A DNA stretch of 49,330 nt, taken from NCBI GenBank assembly GCA_035652335.1, contig DASRDZ010000045.1:1-49330 (forward strand), read 5' to 3'. Positions 39,731-47,598 of the stretch are shown here, piece by piece. The notes below the pieces were generated by a model. The model did no database searches. It was given only the letters and a program-made list of their open reading frames with translations, and was not told where the DNA came from. The first letter of the stretch is position 1; every line of letters starts with the position of its first letter. Origin of the DNA: DASRDZ01 sp035652335 (lineage in GTDB: Bacteria > Chloroflexota > Dormibacteria > Aeolococcales > Aeolococcaceae). Made by a program: the position numbers and the translations under genes.

Positions 39731-41182
39731 ATGCACTGGTTCTCGGCCCCCGACCAATGGCTGAGCCGGCTGGCGATCCAGCGCGGGCTCGCCCTCTGCT
39801 ACCTGCTCGCCTTCCTCAACGCGCTGAACCAGTTCCGGCCGCTGCTCGGCGAGAACGGCCTGCTGCCGGCGCCGCGGTACCTGGGGCTGACCGGCTTCCG
39901 CGTGGCGCCGTCGCTCTTCCACTGGCGCTACTCGGACCGGCTGCTCGCCGTGGTGGCATGGACCGGCATCGTGCTCGCGGTGTGCGAGATGGCGACGCTG
40001 CCCGAACGCGCTCCGCTGGTGGTGTCGATGCTGGTGTGGCTGGCGATGTGGGCGCTGTACATGTCGATCGTCAACGTGGGCCAGGTCTTCTACGGCTTCG
40101 GCTGGGAGTCTCTGCTGCTGGAGGCGGGTTTCCTGGCGACCTTCCTCGGCAATCTCGACACGGCGCCGCCCGTGATCGTGCTGTGGCTGTTCCGCTGGCT
40201 GCTCTTCCGCGTCGAGTTCGGCGCGGGACTCATCAAGATGCGCGGCGACCGCTGCTGGCGCCGGCTGACCTGCCTCGACTACCACCACGAGACCCAGCCC
40301 ATGCCCAACCCGCTGAGCTGGTGGTTCCACCGTCTGCCGCGGCCGCTGCATCGCGTCGAGGTGCTGGGCAACCACGTCGCCCAGCTGGGTGCACCGCTGC
40401 TGCTCTTCACCCCGCAGCCGTTCGCCGAGATCGGCGCGGCGGCGATGGCTCTCACCCAGGCGTGGCTGGTGCTGAGCGGCAACTTCGCATGGCTCAACCT
40501 GGTGACCATCGTGCTCGCCTTCTCGGCGATCGGCGACTCCTGGCTGCACCGCGTGCTGCCGCTGTCGCCACCCGCGCATCTGGGCGCGCCCGGTCCGGCG
40601 TGGTTCGTCGCGGTGGTGCTGCTGATGGCGGCGCTGATCGTCTTCCTCAGCTGGTGGCCGGCGCGCAACATGGTGTCACGCGGGCAATCCATGAACGCAT
40701 CGTTCAACCCGCTTCACCTGGTCAACACCTACGGCGCCTTCGGCAGCGTCACCAAGGTGCGCCACGAGGTGGTCATCGAAGGCACGGCGTCGCCGCTCCC
40801 CGCCGGCGGCGCCGAGTGGCGCGAGTACGAGTTCAAGGGCAAGCCCGGCGACCCGGGACGCCGTCCGCCGCAGGTGGCCCCGTACCACCTGCGGCTGGAC
40901 TGGCTGATGTGGTTCGCTGCGCTCTCGCCCGGCTACGCGCGCAGCTGGATGCTGCCCCTGCTGCAACGTCTTCTCGACGGCGACCGCGCCACCCTGAAGC
41001 TGCTGCGCCGCAACCCGTTTCCCGACGAGCCGCCGCGCCACGTGCGCGCCCTGCTCTACCGCTACCGCTTCACCACCTGGCGGGAGCGGAGGCAGAGCGG
41101 CACGTGGTGGTCACGGCAGCTCGTCGGTGAGTACGTGTCGGCTGAGCTCAGCTCGCTGAGCCGAGACCGATCCCGCCGCTGA
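39731..41182 (+). CDS. Lipase maturation factor (LMF1) family membrane protein
   Basis: A 483-aa protein of the LMF1 family, whose eukaryotic members help fold lipases in the ER; bacterial roles are unproven. Five or six TM helices (about residues 15-340) include GQVFYGFGWESLLLEAGFLA and FRVEFGAGLIKMRGD, followed by LTCLDYHHETQPMPNPLSWW, which are hallmarks of the family. The C-terminal soluble domain has VNTYGAFGSVTKVRHEVVIE and YEFKGKPGDP. ATG 39731 is preferred because the alternative GTG 39716 lies inside TACCGT (39712-39717), a possible -10. Its last 35 bp overlap the convergent exported-protein gene. Confidence 0.92.
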   Translation: MHWFSAPDQWLSRLAIQRGLALCYLLAFLNALNQFRPLLGENGLLPAPRYLGLTGFRVAPSLFHWRYSDRLLAVVAWTGIVLAVCEMATLPERAPLVVSMLVWLAMWALYMSIVNVGQVFYGFGWESLLLEAGFLATFLGNLDTAPPVIVLWLFRWLLFRVEFGAGLIKMRGDRCWRRLTCLDYHHETQPMPNPLSWWFHRLPRPLHRVEVLGNHVAQLGAPLLLFTPQPFAEIGAAAMALTQAWLVLSGNFAWLNLVTIVLAFSAIGDSWLHRVLPLSPPAHLGAPGPAWFVAVVLLMAALIVFLSWWPARNMVSRGQSMNASFNPLHLVNTYGAFGSVTKVRHEVVIEGTASPLPAGGAEWREYEFKGKPGDPGRRPPQVAPYHLRLDWLMWFAALSPGYARSWMLPLLQRLLDGDRATLKLLRRNPFPDEPPRHVRALLYRYRFTTWRERRQSGTWWSRQLVGEYVSAELSSLSRDRSRR

Positions 41183-41825
41183 TCGCGGCTGTGGTGACAC
41201 CCGTGCTGCTGCAGAGCGTGGGGTCGGGCGGCTGGAAGGTGAGCGTGCCGAAGGCGCTGTCGCCGCTGTTGCGCGTCGTGCTGACGGTGTGGGTCGACGG
41301 CGGCGGCGCCTGGGTCGGCCCGGTGTAGCTCAGCAGGCTGAGGGTGGCGCTGGGCACGACCGTGCCGCTCAGCGAGACACCCGCGGCGACGCCCGTGGTC
41401 GTGTAGCTCACCACCGTCGTGGTGCCGTCAGCCCAGTTGCTGAAGGCGGTGCCGCTGGTGGTGCTGCTCGCGCAGCTGCCGTTGCCGGTCGGCACCGGCT
41501 CCTGGTACGTGGCGGTGGCGGTGCCGGAATGCGTGCCCGTCGAATCCGTGTACGTCCAGCTGTAGCCGACCGCGACGGTCTTCCCCGCCTCCACCGTTCC
41601 CGTCGCCGGGGCGGTCGAGTCGGTGCTCTGGCAGCCGGTGAGGTTCCCTCCGAAGCTGTAGGTGAAGTTCTGTGCCGTGGTGCCGAGTCCCGGCGAGAAC
41701 GCGGCCGTGCCCGCCAGCTGACACATTCCCCCTCCGGTGGTTGCCCCGGCCGGTGCGGGCAGCGCGACTCCGAGTGCGAGCGCTCCCACTGTTCCCGCCA
41801 TGACGCCCAGACGGCGAATGCCCAC
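41148..41825 (-). CDS. Exported protein of unknown function
   Basis: A 225-aa protein from GTG 41825, 9 nt after a near-perfect AAGGAGG. Signal peptide VMAGTVGALALGVALPAPAG, cut before ATTGG. The mature protein is Thr/Ser/Gly-rich and beta-rich (YSFGGNLTGCQSTDSTAP, GYSWTYTDSTGTHSG, TATYQEP) with four cysteines in two probable pairs, like a secreted immunoglobulin-type domain. A Pro-rich linker (TQAPPPSTHT) separates a short C-terminal part. No family recognised. The 177-bp gap upstream has TTGACG and TAGAAG 18 bp apart (minus strand, 41889-41918) as a weak promoter. Confidence 0.75.
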   Translation of the reverse strand: MGIRRLGVMAGTVGALALGVALPAPAGATTGGGMCQLAGTAAFSPGLGTTAQNFTYSFGGNLTGCQSTDSTAPATGTVEAGKTVAVGYSWTYTDSTGTHSGTATATYQEPVPTGNGSCASSTTSGTAFSNWADGTTTVVSYTTTGVAAGVSLSGTVVPSATLSLLSYTGPTQAPPPSTHTVSTTRNSGDSAFGTLTFQPPDPTLCSSTGVTTAAISGGIGLGSAS

Positions 41826-42002
41826 GATGCGATACCTCCTTCCTGTGCACGGTTGCGGCGTTTGTTGGTGTTCTCCCCTGCGCGTTCCCTTCTACGCAGT
41901 GCGTACCCGCGCCGTCAAATGTTGCAACGCGGCGGAAACGCGCGAATGCAGCGTTCAGCGAAGGGTCGGCGGGCGGGCGGCTGCGCTGCGCGCAGGCAGA
42001 TA

Positions 42003-42575
42003 TCAGGCGCGGCCGAGCTGGCTGGTCAGCGCGGGGTACACGACGAGATGCCGGAACGGCTGGATGGCGGCGAGGTACGCGGCGCCGAGGAGGCCGCGCG
42101 GCTTGACGTACACGCCCATCCGCCCGCGATAGCGGCCGCGTCCCTCCTCGACCCAGGCGAGCTGGAGCACGCCGTGCACGGTGGCGTTGGACAGCTCGGC
42201 CGCCCACTCGTCGTCCGTCTGGTACAGCGGCACGAAGCCGTGTCCGGGCCCGCCGGCGGCGCGCGAGCCGGTGCCGCGCAGGTGGGCGGGCAGGCGGACG
42301 CTCAACGTGGTCTCGGTGCAGCCGGGAATGGGTCGGGGCCCGGCGTCGTCCCAACCGAGAATTGCGCCGAGGCGAAATCGTAGGGCGAAGAGCGCGCGCG
42401 TCAGCGGCGAGCCGGACCTGGCGGGATCGAAGGACGAGGCGACGTGGAGGAAGGCCTCGAAGTCCTCGCGGGCGCCGTACGCGGGCAGGCTCCAGGCGTC
42501 GAGCAGCGCGAAGTCGGGGGCGATCTCGGAGATCACCCAGGGATGCGCCTGGTGGACGGCGTTCGGCACTCTCAC
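42003..42575 (-). CDS. DUF2867-like protein (second copy in operon)
   Basis: A 190-aa soluble protein. The C-terminal part GFVPLYQTDDEWAAELSN, then GRMGVYVKPRGLLGAAYLAA and IQPFRHLVVYPALTSQL fits the DUF2867 family, which has a polyketide-cyclase-like beta-barrel; the N-terminal HPWVISEIAPDFALLDAWSL is also family-like. Start GTG 42575 overlaps the stop of the preceding gene (GTGA). It is the last gene of the regulator-DUF2867-DUF2867 operon. Ligand and function unknown. Confidence 0.72.
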   Translation of the reverse strand: MRVPNAVHQAHPWVISEIAPDFALLDAWSLPAYGAREDFEAFLHVASSFDPARSGSPLTRALFALRFRLGAILGWDDAGPRPIPGCTETTLSVRLPAHLRGTGSRAAGGPGHGFVPLYQTDDEWAAELSNATVHGVLQLAWVEEGRGRYRGRMGVYVKPRGLLGAAYLAAIQPFRHLVVYPALTSQLGRA

Positions 42576-43108
42576 GACGCGGTCCTCTGAGCGCGCCCGC
42601 GGACCGACGACGGAGCCTGAGCGCGCACCGCATGTCGCACCAGCGCGATCGCGACTCGGCGATGGATCGGTGCGACCGCCGCCCAGACATGCACCGCCAG
42701 CGGGCGCTCGTAGCGGACGAAGGTGGCGAAGGAGAGCCGCCCTCCGTCGCGGTGCAGCACGATGTGGCCGGACAGCAGCGAGGACGACGCTTCCAGCCGC
42801 AGCCAGCGGTCACCGCGCGCCGCGATGCGCCAGCCGAAGAGGTTGTCACGCGACGCTCGCAGCGACGGACGGAAGCCAAGGACCACGCACTGGATTGCGC
42901 CGGCAGCGCCGACGACCGCACGCATTCGCAGTCCGTCCGGCCACAGCACCACGTGGGCGAGCTGTTCCGGCGACATCGCCGCCAGGCGGGCGCCACTCGC
43001 GGTCACGATGTCGGCGTAGTCCGCATGCGCGAAGGTGTCGAGGCGCCGGATCGAAGCGGGCACGTCCCGCTCCAGGACGGCGTCGGAGACGGCGTTGCGC
43101 CTGCTCAT
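42572..43108 (-). CDS. DUF2867-like protein (first copy in operon)
   Basis: A 178-aa soluble protein. NLFGWRIAARGDRWLRLEAS, SGHIVLHRDGGRLSFATFVR and VHVWAAVAPIHRRVAIALVR match the same beta-barrel plan as the next gene, ending in a helix with basic residues. ATG 43108 overlaps the stop of the upstream regulator by 4 nt (ATGA). Two diverged tandem copies probably arose by duplication; they may form a heterodimer or handle related small lipophilic ligands (inference). Confidence 0.7.
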   Translation of the reverse strand: MSRRNAVSDAVLERDVPASIRRLDTFAHADYADIVTASGARLAAMSPEQLAHVVLWPDGLRMRAVVGAAGAIQCVVLGFRPSLRASRDNLFGWRIAARGDRWLRLEASSSLLSGHIVLHRDGGRLSFATFVRYERPLAVHVWAAVAPIHRRVAIALVRHAVRAQAPSSVRGRAQRTAS

Positions 43109-43680
43109 CGCGGTGTCCTCCTCGGGCGGCGTGCTGCGCCGCGATCGCGCTCCGGCCCCTCCACGAAGATCTTCTGCAGCGCCTGGGGTGCGAACGACTC
43201 GCCGCGGGTGAAGCCGCTCAACCCCGCGTCGACGGCGGCGAAGAACCCGCGCAGCACCTCCAGCCGCTGGGCGATGAAGGCGAGCTGCTGCGCATCGGGA
43301 GCGTCGCGTCCGCCGTGCGACGCGGCGGCCGCGCGCTCGGTCTCCTCCGCCGCGGCCAGCACCTGCCGCAGGTTCCAGCGGAAGCGCCGCTCCATGATCT
43401 CCTGCATGACCCGCCAGAGGTCGGTGGCGGCCTCGTAGTGGTCCTTGCGCGAGCCGGGCACGCGGAGCTGGCGCACCAGCTGCCACTCGATGAGGCCGCG
43501 AACCTGCACCGAGACGTTCCCCTTGCTCTGCTGCAGCTCGGTGGTGACGTCGTCGAGGGACATGGGCCCGCGGTGCAGGTAGAGCAGCCCGAAGATGCGG
43601 CCCTGCAGCTGGGTGAGCACGCCGGAGGTGGCCGCCGCCGCCCCCATCCCCTCGACGAACAGCGCCGTCAGCCGGTCCAT
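43105..43680 (-). CDS. GbsR/MarR-type winged-helix transcriptional regulator
   Basis: A 191-aa regulator of the GbsR branch of the MarR superfamily. GRIFGLLYLHRGPMSLDDVT, ELQQSKGNVSVQVRGLIEWQ and LVRQLRVPGSRKDHYEA form the winged HTH; a long helical C-terminus (RWNLRQVLAAAEETERAAAA) serves dimerisation. It is first in the operon with two DUF2867-like genes, coupled by ATGA. A 24-bp inverted repeat just upstream (43702-43725) is its likely operator, so it should be autoregulated. Confidence 0.88.
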   Translation of the reverse strand: MDRLTALFVEGMGAAAATSGVLTQLQGRIFGLLYLHRGPMSLDDVTTELQQSKGNVSVQVRGLIEWQLVRQLRVPGSRKDHYEAATDLWRVMQEIMERRFRWNLRQVLAAAEETERAAAASHGGRDAPDAQQLAFIAQRLEVLRGFFAAVDAGLSGFTRGESFAPQALQKIFVEGPERDRGAARRPRRTPR

Positions 43681-43701
43681 GGCGCCTCAGCCTCCGTACC
43701 G

Positions 43702-43725
43702 AACATTCCGATATTTCAGAATGTT
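43702..43725. promoter_or_regulatory. Operator palindrome of the GbsR/MarR-type operon
   Basis: AACATTC and GAATGTT form 7-bp perfect arms around an AT-rich 10-bp centre (CGATATTTCA). It lies 22-45 bp upstream of the start codon. On the minus strand it includes TAACAT (43721-43726) as a possible -10, with TTGACA (43747-43752) upstream, though their spacing of 20 bp is long. The AT-rich patch stands out in the local sequence. Confidence 0.75.
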
Positions 43726-43776
43726 AGCGCAGGTGGCACCCCGCCCTGTCAAGCCCACCCCGCGCGTGGCTCCGGG

Positions 43777-44931
43777 TTACGAACGCACCGGCGCCTGCGT
43801 GGTCCCGAACCACCGGGCGCGCCGGCTGGCCCCGAAGTCGTGCTTCTCAACCGCGCGGGCCGTCGAAGGCTCCCAGTACGTCCCGACCGGCGCGGGCCCC
43901 GAGAAGAAGTCGACGTCGACGCGTCCGACACGACCCCCGCCGAACTCGATGTAGCAGGAGCCACGCCCGTCGTACGGGCTCGGAGCGCCACCGCGGATCG
44001 CCGCCAGCACCGCCGCGGCGGCGACGCGACCCTGCCCCTCCGCGAACACGCCCGCCTTGGGCACACCCACGGAGACGACGTCGCCCACCGCGTACACGCC
44101 GGCGACCTGGGTCTCCATCGTCGCAGCGCTCACCGGCACGAACCCGTCGGCGGCGAGGTCGAAGCTGCGTGCGACCACGTCGGGGACGCGATGCCTGGGC
44201 ACGCCGAGGAACAGGTCGAACGGCATCTCCGCGCCGTCGTCGAGCACCGCGACCCGCCGCCCCGGTTCCAGGTGCGTGACCAGCCGCCCCGGCCGGAACT
44301 CGATGCGCCGCTCCGCAAACGCCGCCACCAGCGCACGCGACGTCTCCGGCGACGGCGGCACCGGAGATCCGAGGGGAATGCTGAAGGCGATCTCGCAGGC
44401 ATCGCGAACGCCGCGCGACACCAGCATGTCGTGGGTCAGCAGCGCCGCCTCGCTGGGCGCCGGCGGGCATTTGAAGGGCGTGCCACACACGCCGACCACA
44501 ATGCGGCCGCGCTCGAATCGCGCCAGCGGCTCGACCAGTCGCTCCGCACCGGCGACGGAGTAGAACTCGTTGCCCGCCTCGGCGAGTCCTGGCGTGGCCG
44601 CGACGTCGTAGTCGGCGCCCAGGGCGATCACGAGGAAGTCGCCCTGGTGCACACCGGCGTCGGTGGTGACCCGGCGTGCAGCGGGATCGATCGCGGTGAT
44701 CGTCTCCTGCACGTAGCGCATCCCGCGCTTGGCGATGTCGCGGTAGTCGAGGCGGACCGCCGCCGGCGTGGTGCGACCGAACATCACGTCGAGCTTCGAG
44801 AAGCCGAAGACGAACGCGGGGTTCCTGTCGATCAGGGTCAGGTCGAGGTCGTCACCGAGCTCCTCCGAGAGGACGGTGGCGAGCTCCAACCCCCCAAACC
44901 CCGCGCCGAGGACGATCACCCGGGGCTGCAC
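43777..44931 (-). CDS. FAD-dependent pyridine nucleotide-disulphide oxidoreductase, SQR/NDH-2-like
   Basis: A 384-aa flavoprotein of the sulfide:quinone oxidoreductase / type II NADH dehydrogenase group. The FAD-binding start is RVIVLGAGFGGLELATVL, the second dinucleotide region is RGRIVVGVCGTPFKCPPAPSE, and GVYAVGDVVSVGVPKAG is the C-terminal FAD motif. One Cys in KCPPAP matches a redox cysteine of SQR-like enzymes, but the second and third SQR cysteines are not evident, so the electron donor is uncertain. GTG 44931 is the start: homology begins there and TACGAT (44938-44943) lies 6 nt upstream. Longer frames upstream run into the divergent gene. Confidence 0.88.
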   Translation of the reverse strand: MQPRVIVLGAGFGGLELATVLSEELGDDLDLTLIDRNPAFVFGFSKLDVMFGRTTPAAVRLDYRDIAKRGMRYVQETITAIDPAARRVTTDAGVHQGDFLVIALGADYDVAATPGLAEAGNEFYSVAGAERLVEPLARFERGRIVVGVCGTPFKCPPAPSEAALLTHDMLVSRGVRDACEIAFSIPLGSPVPPSPETSRALVAAFAERRIEFRPGRLVTHLEPGRRVAVLDDGAEMPFDLFLGVPRHRVPDVVARSFDLAADGFVPVSAATMETQVAGVYAVGDVVSVGVPKAGVFAEGQGRVAAAAVLAAIRGGAPSPYDGRGSCYIEFGGGRVGRVDVDFFSGPAPVGTYWEPSTARAVEKHDFGASRRARWFGTTQAPVRS

Positions 44932-44943
44932 CGCCGGATCGTA
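44932..44943 (-). promoter_or_regulatory. Candidate leaderless promoter -10 of the flavoprotein gene
   Basis: TACGAT (minus strand, 44938-44943) fits TANNNT, 6 nt before the GTG at 44931. A TTGCGG about 15 bp further upstream might be a weak -35. Confidence 0.45.
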
Positions 44944-44995
44944 GCACCCTGACCGAGGCCGCAAGACCGTAAGAGCGGGCGGAGTCCGTACAGAC

Positions 44996-46716
44996 ATGAC
45001 TGGCACCCTCCGCCACTGCGCGACACGTCTGCTCACCGCCACGGGCGCGTTCCTCATGGCCGTTGCTCCCGCAGCGGCCGCCACGGGGACGGGGCCGCAG
45101 CCCGGCACCCCCGAGTACCTGCAGCGAGACGCGGCCAACATGGCCGCCGCCTACGGGCGCCAGACCGCCTCGGACGGCCAGCTCATGAACCCCGAGTACA
45201 GCCCGAGTTCGACCAGGAGGTGGGCGTCGAGGAGGCGAGCAAGCTGCAGGCGCAGGCAGCCTACCCCGGCCGCCCCGCGGTGACGCTCGGACTGCTGATC
45301 CCCGGAGGCGAGATGGGCAACCCGTTTCGCTGGACGGGGTGGAACGGCGTGCGCGGGCATGACCAGGACGTCTCCTACCTCAACCGCTACGGTGCGCTGA
45401 TCCGAGCCCGGGTCTTCTCCCCCGTCGACGGTGCCACCGACCCGGACACCGGCCGTCCGCTGCATCCGCCCTATCCCGGCGCGGTGATCGTCCCCGGCAG
45501 CCTGCAGGGGACGCGCGCGATGTACGACTGGGCGGGTGAGGACCTCGCGGAGCGCGGCTACGTCGTCCTCGACTTCGACGCGCAGGGCGAGGGCACCAGC
45601 CAGAGCCTCCCCGCGCAGTGCGGCGGCGCCTCGCCCGGCGAGCAGACACAGTGCGGCGGCTTCCCCTTCCAGCAGCAGGCGAACTTCGAGTACGGCGCCA
45701 GCGACGCCGTCGACTTCTTCTGGAGCACGCCCGTCGCGCCCTACAGCGGCTCGCGCAACGCAGGCACCACCGCGCCCGGCGCCGACGGGACCGACGCCTA
45801 CAACCCCGACTGGTCGCTCTTCGACCGCAGTCCCGACCCGCGCGCCGCCACGGCGGGGCGTCCCTACCGCTTCGCGCTGATCGGGCATTCGCTGGGAGCC
45901 ACCGCCGCCAGCATCGTGGGCAACCTCGACCCGCGCGTCAGCGCCATCGTGGCGTGGGACAAGCTGTGCGCTCCGTGCACGAGTGTCACCGGCGCGACGG
46001 CGAAGCCGGTGGTGCCCGCGCTGGCCGTGCAATCGGAGTACTTCCTGAATCCTGAGCCCTACGACGTCTCGGCCGGGCCGAGCGGCGCGTCGGCTCCGGA
46101 CCCGAGCAAGGCGCCCGATCCCTATCGCGAGGTCCGCAGCGGCTACCAGGCGTACGCGCGCGCCGGCGTCGACAGCATGCTCCTCGTGCTGCGCGATTCG
46201 ACGCACCTCGAGTACACCGACATCCCCTACATCCTGCCCGCCTCCCGCTACGGCCAGGATGTCACCAGCCACTACCAGTCGGCGTGGCTCGACAAGTACC
46301 TGAAGCACGACCACAGCGCCGACGCCCGCCTGGCGGCGACGTCGTTCGACGTGCTGGAGCCGAAGGGGAAGGGTGTGTGGGGCGACACGCCCGTCCTGCA
46401 GCGGGACGGCTCGCTGAGCTTCTACTTCTGCTCCGCGTGGCGGTACCACAGCGCAGGCGGCGCGCTCGTCGAGGCGGTCGATCCCGTTGGAGACGGGTGC
46501 GACGCCGCGACCGTGGACGGCCCTTCGGGCACCGTGCATGCAAATGCCGCGCCGCCACCGGGCACGACCGTGCCCGAGGCGAGCAGCCTGGCGAGCCTCA
46601 CCGCGCTGCCGTCGACTGCGGCGGCCGCCGCACCCACCGCCGCGGCCGGCGTCGCCGCGGCCGGGCTGCTCCTCCTCGTCCGATCGCGACGGCGCTCGGC
46701 CCGGTCACGCCGCTGA
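44996..46716 (+). pseudogene. Surface alpha/beta hydrolase, interrupted by a one-base frameshift near 45203
   Basis: One gene in two frames. Frame 1 (44996 to about 45204) codes for a signal peptide (TATGAFLMAVAPAAAATG) and LQRDAANMAAAYGRQT...LMNPEYSP. Frame 2 then continues as EFDQEVGVEEASKLQAQAAY and runs to 46716. Adding one base at the CCC run 45202-45204 restores a protein of 573 aa. The hydrolase core has VIVPGSLQG, GYVVLDFDAQGEGTS, the nucleophile elbow ALIGHSLGATAASIVG and a late His in LRDSTHLEYTD. The C-terminus has LPSTA, a hydrophobic segment and RSRRRSARSRR, a wall or membrane anchor. It may be a sequencing error, a true pseudogene or phase variation. The C-terminal frame alone lacks a signal peptide. 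Confidence 0.8.
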
Positions 46717-46721
46717 ACCCC

Positions 46722-47498
46722 TCAGCTCGCCGCGAAGACCACGGTGACGGTGACGGTGTAGAGCCCGTTGCCGGTGACCACGCCCGCGCCCCCGCCCATG
46801 CCGCCCGCCGACTGCCCCGGCATCGTGTAGGACGTCGAGCTGGACGCCTCGGACACCGAGACGACGTCGCCGAGCGTCCTGCCCGCGAGCTGCGCCCAGC
46901 TCGCGGCATGGGCGCGCGCGTCCTTCATCGCGGCGTCGCGCGCGGGACCGGCGATGGCGCTGACGTCGTTGCGCCGGAAGTCGATGCTCTGCACCCATAA
47001 CACGTTGGGAAGGGCCGTCGCCGCGTTGCCGACGACGCTGCCCACTTTGGTGATGTCACGCAGCACGGCGGTCACGCCGTTGCGCACCTCCCAGCCGTCG
47101 TTGCGCTGCAGCGTCTGGTTCCAGTGCTCGTTGATGCTGTACTGCGTGGTGGCGATGTCGGCGCGCGCGACACCGCTCCCGGTGAGTGAGCTGACCAGCT
47201 TGGCCGAGGCGCCCTGGGCCGCGTCGATCGCGTCGGAGGTGGTGACGCCGGTCATGGTGACGCCGAGGGTGATCACGACGCTGTCCGGCTGGGCCGTGAC
47301 GCTGCCCGTGCCGGTGACGGTGACGGTCGGCTGCGTGGTGACGGCGCCGGTCGCCGGCAGGCTCGCCACGGGTGTCGAGGCGGCGCCGCCGCCACTCGTC
47401 GAGCTCGCGCCGCTGCTGCTCGGTGCGCCCGAGCTGCCACAGGCGGCGAGAACGGCGCCGAAGGCCGCCACCGCCGTCAGAGCGAGGAGCCGGTTCAT
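46722..47498 (-). CDS. SIMPL-domain (DUF541) lipoprotein
   Basis: A 258-aa lipoprotein. The signal (LLALTAVAAFGAVLAAC) has the lipobox LAAC, and a Ser/Gly/Thr linker (about 22-55) leads to the SIMPL domain: VTVTGTGSVTAQPDSVVITL, then ADIATTQYSINEHWN and DAAMKDARAHAASWAQLAGR, then the terminal strand GLYTVTVTVVF. AAGGGGAAGG stands just before ATG 47498. SIMPL proteins are periplasmic or surface proteins linked in some bacteria to oxidative stress and signalling; the exact function is unclear. It converges with the hydrolase gene (5 bp) and lies 100 bp after the histidine kinase. Confidence 0.9.
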   Translation of the reverse strand: MNRLLALTAVAAFGAVLAACGSSGAPSSSGASSTSGGGAASTPVASLPATGAVTTQPTVTVTGTGSVTAQPDSVVITLGVTMTGVTTSDAIDAAQGASAKLVSSLTGSGVARADIATTQYSINEHWNQTLQRNDGWEVRNGVTAVLRDITKVGSVVGNAATALPNVLWVQSIDFRRNDVSAIAGPARDAAMKDARAHAASWAQLAGRTLGDVVSVSEASSSTSYTMPGQSAGGMGGGAGVVTGNGLYTVTVTVVFAAS

Positions 47499-47598
47499 GG
47501 CCTTCCCCTTGAAGAGCACGTGCTTCCGATCCTCACGGTGCGCCGCAGGGGTCCCGGGCGCCAGGGTCGATGTCCCCGGGCCGAGGGCCCAGAGCTTG

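Noticed and set aside
45220..46716. The hydrolase C-terminal frame as a separate gene starting at GTG 45220
   Set aside because: It would have no signal peptide although it ends in a surface anchor, and the sequence just before 45220 continues the upstream protein after a one-base shift.
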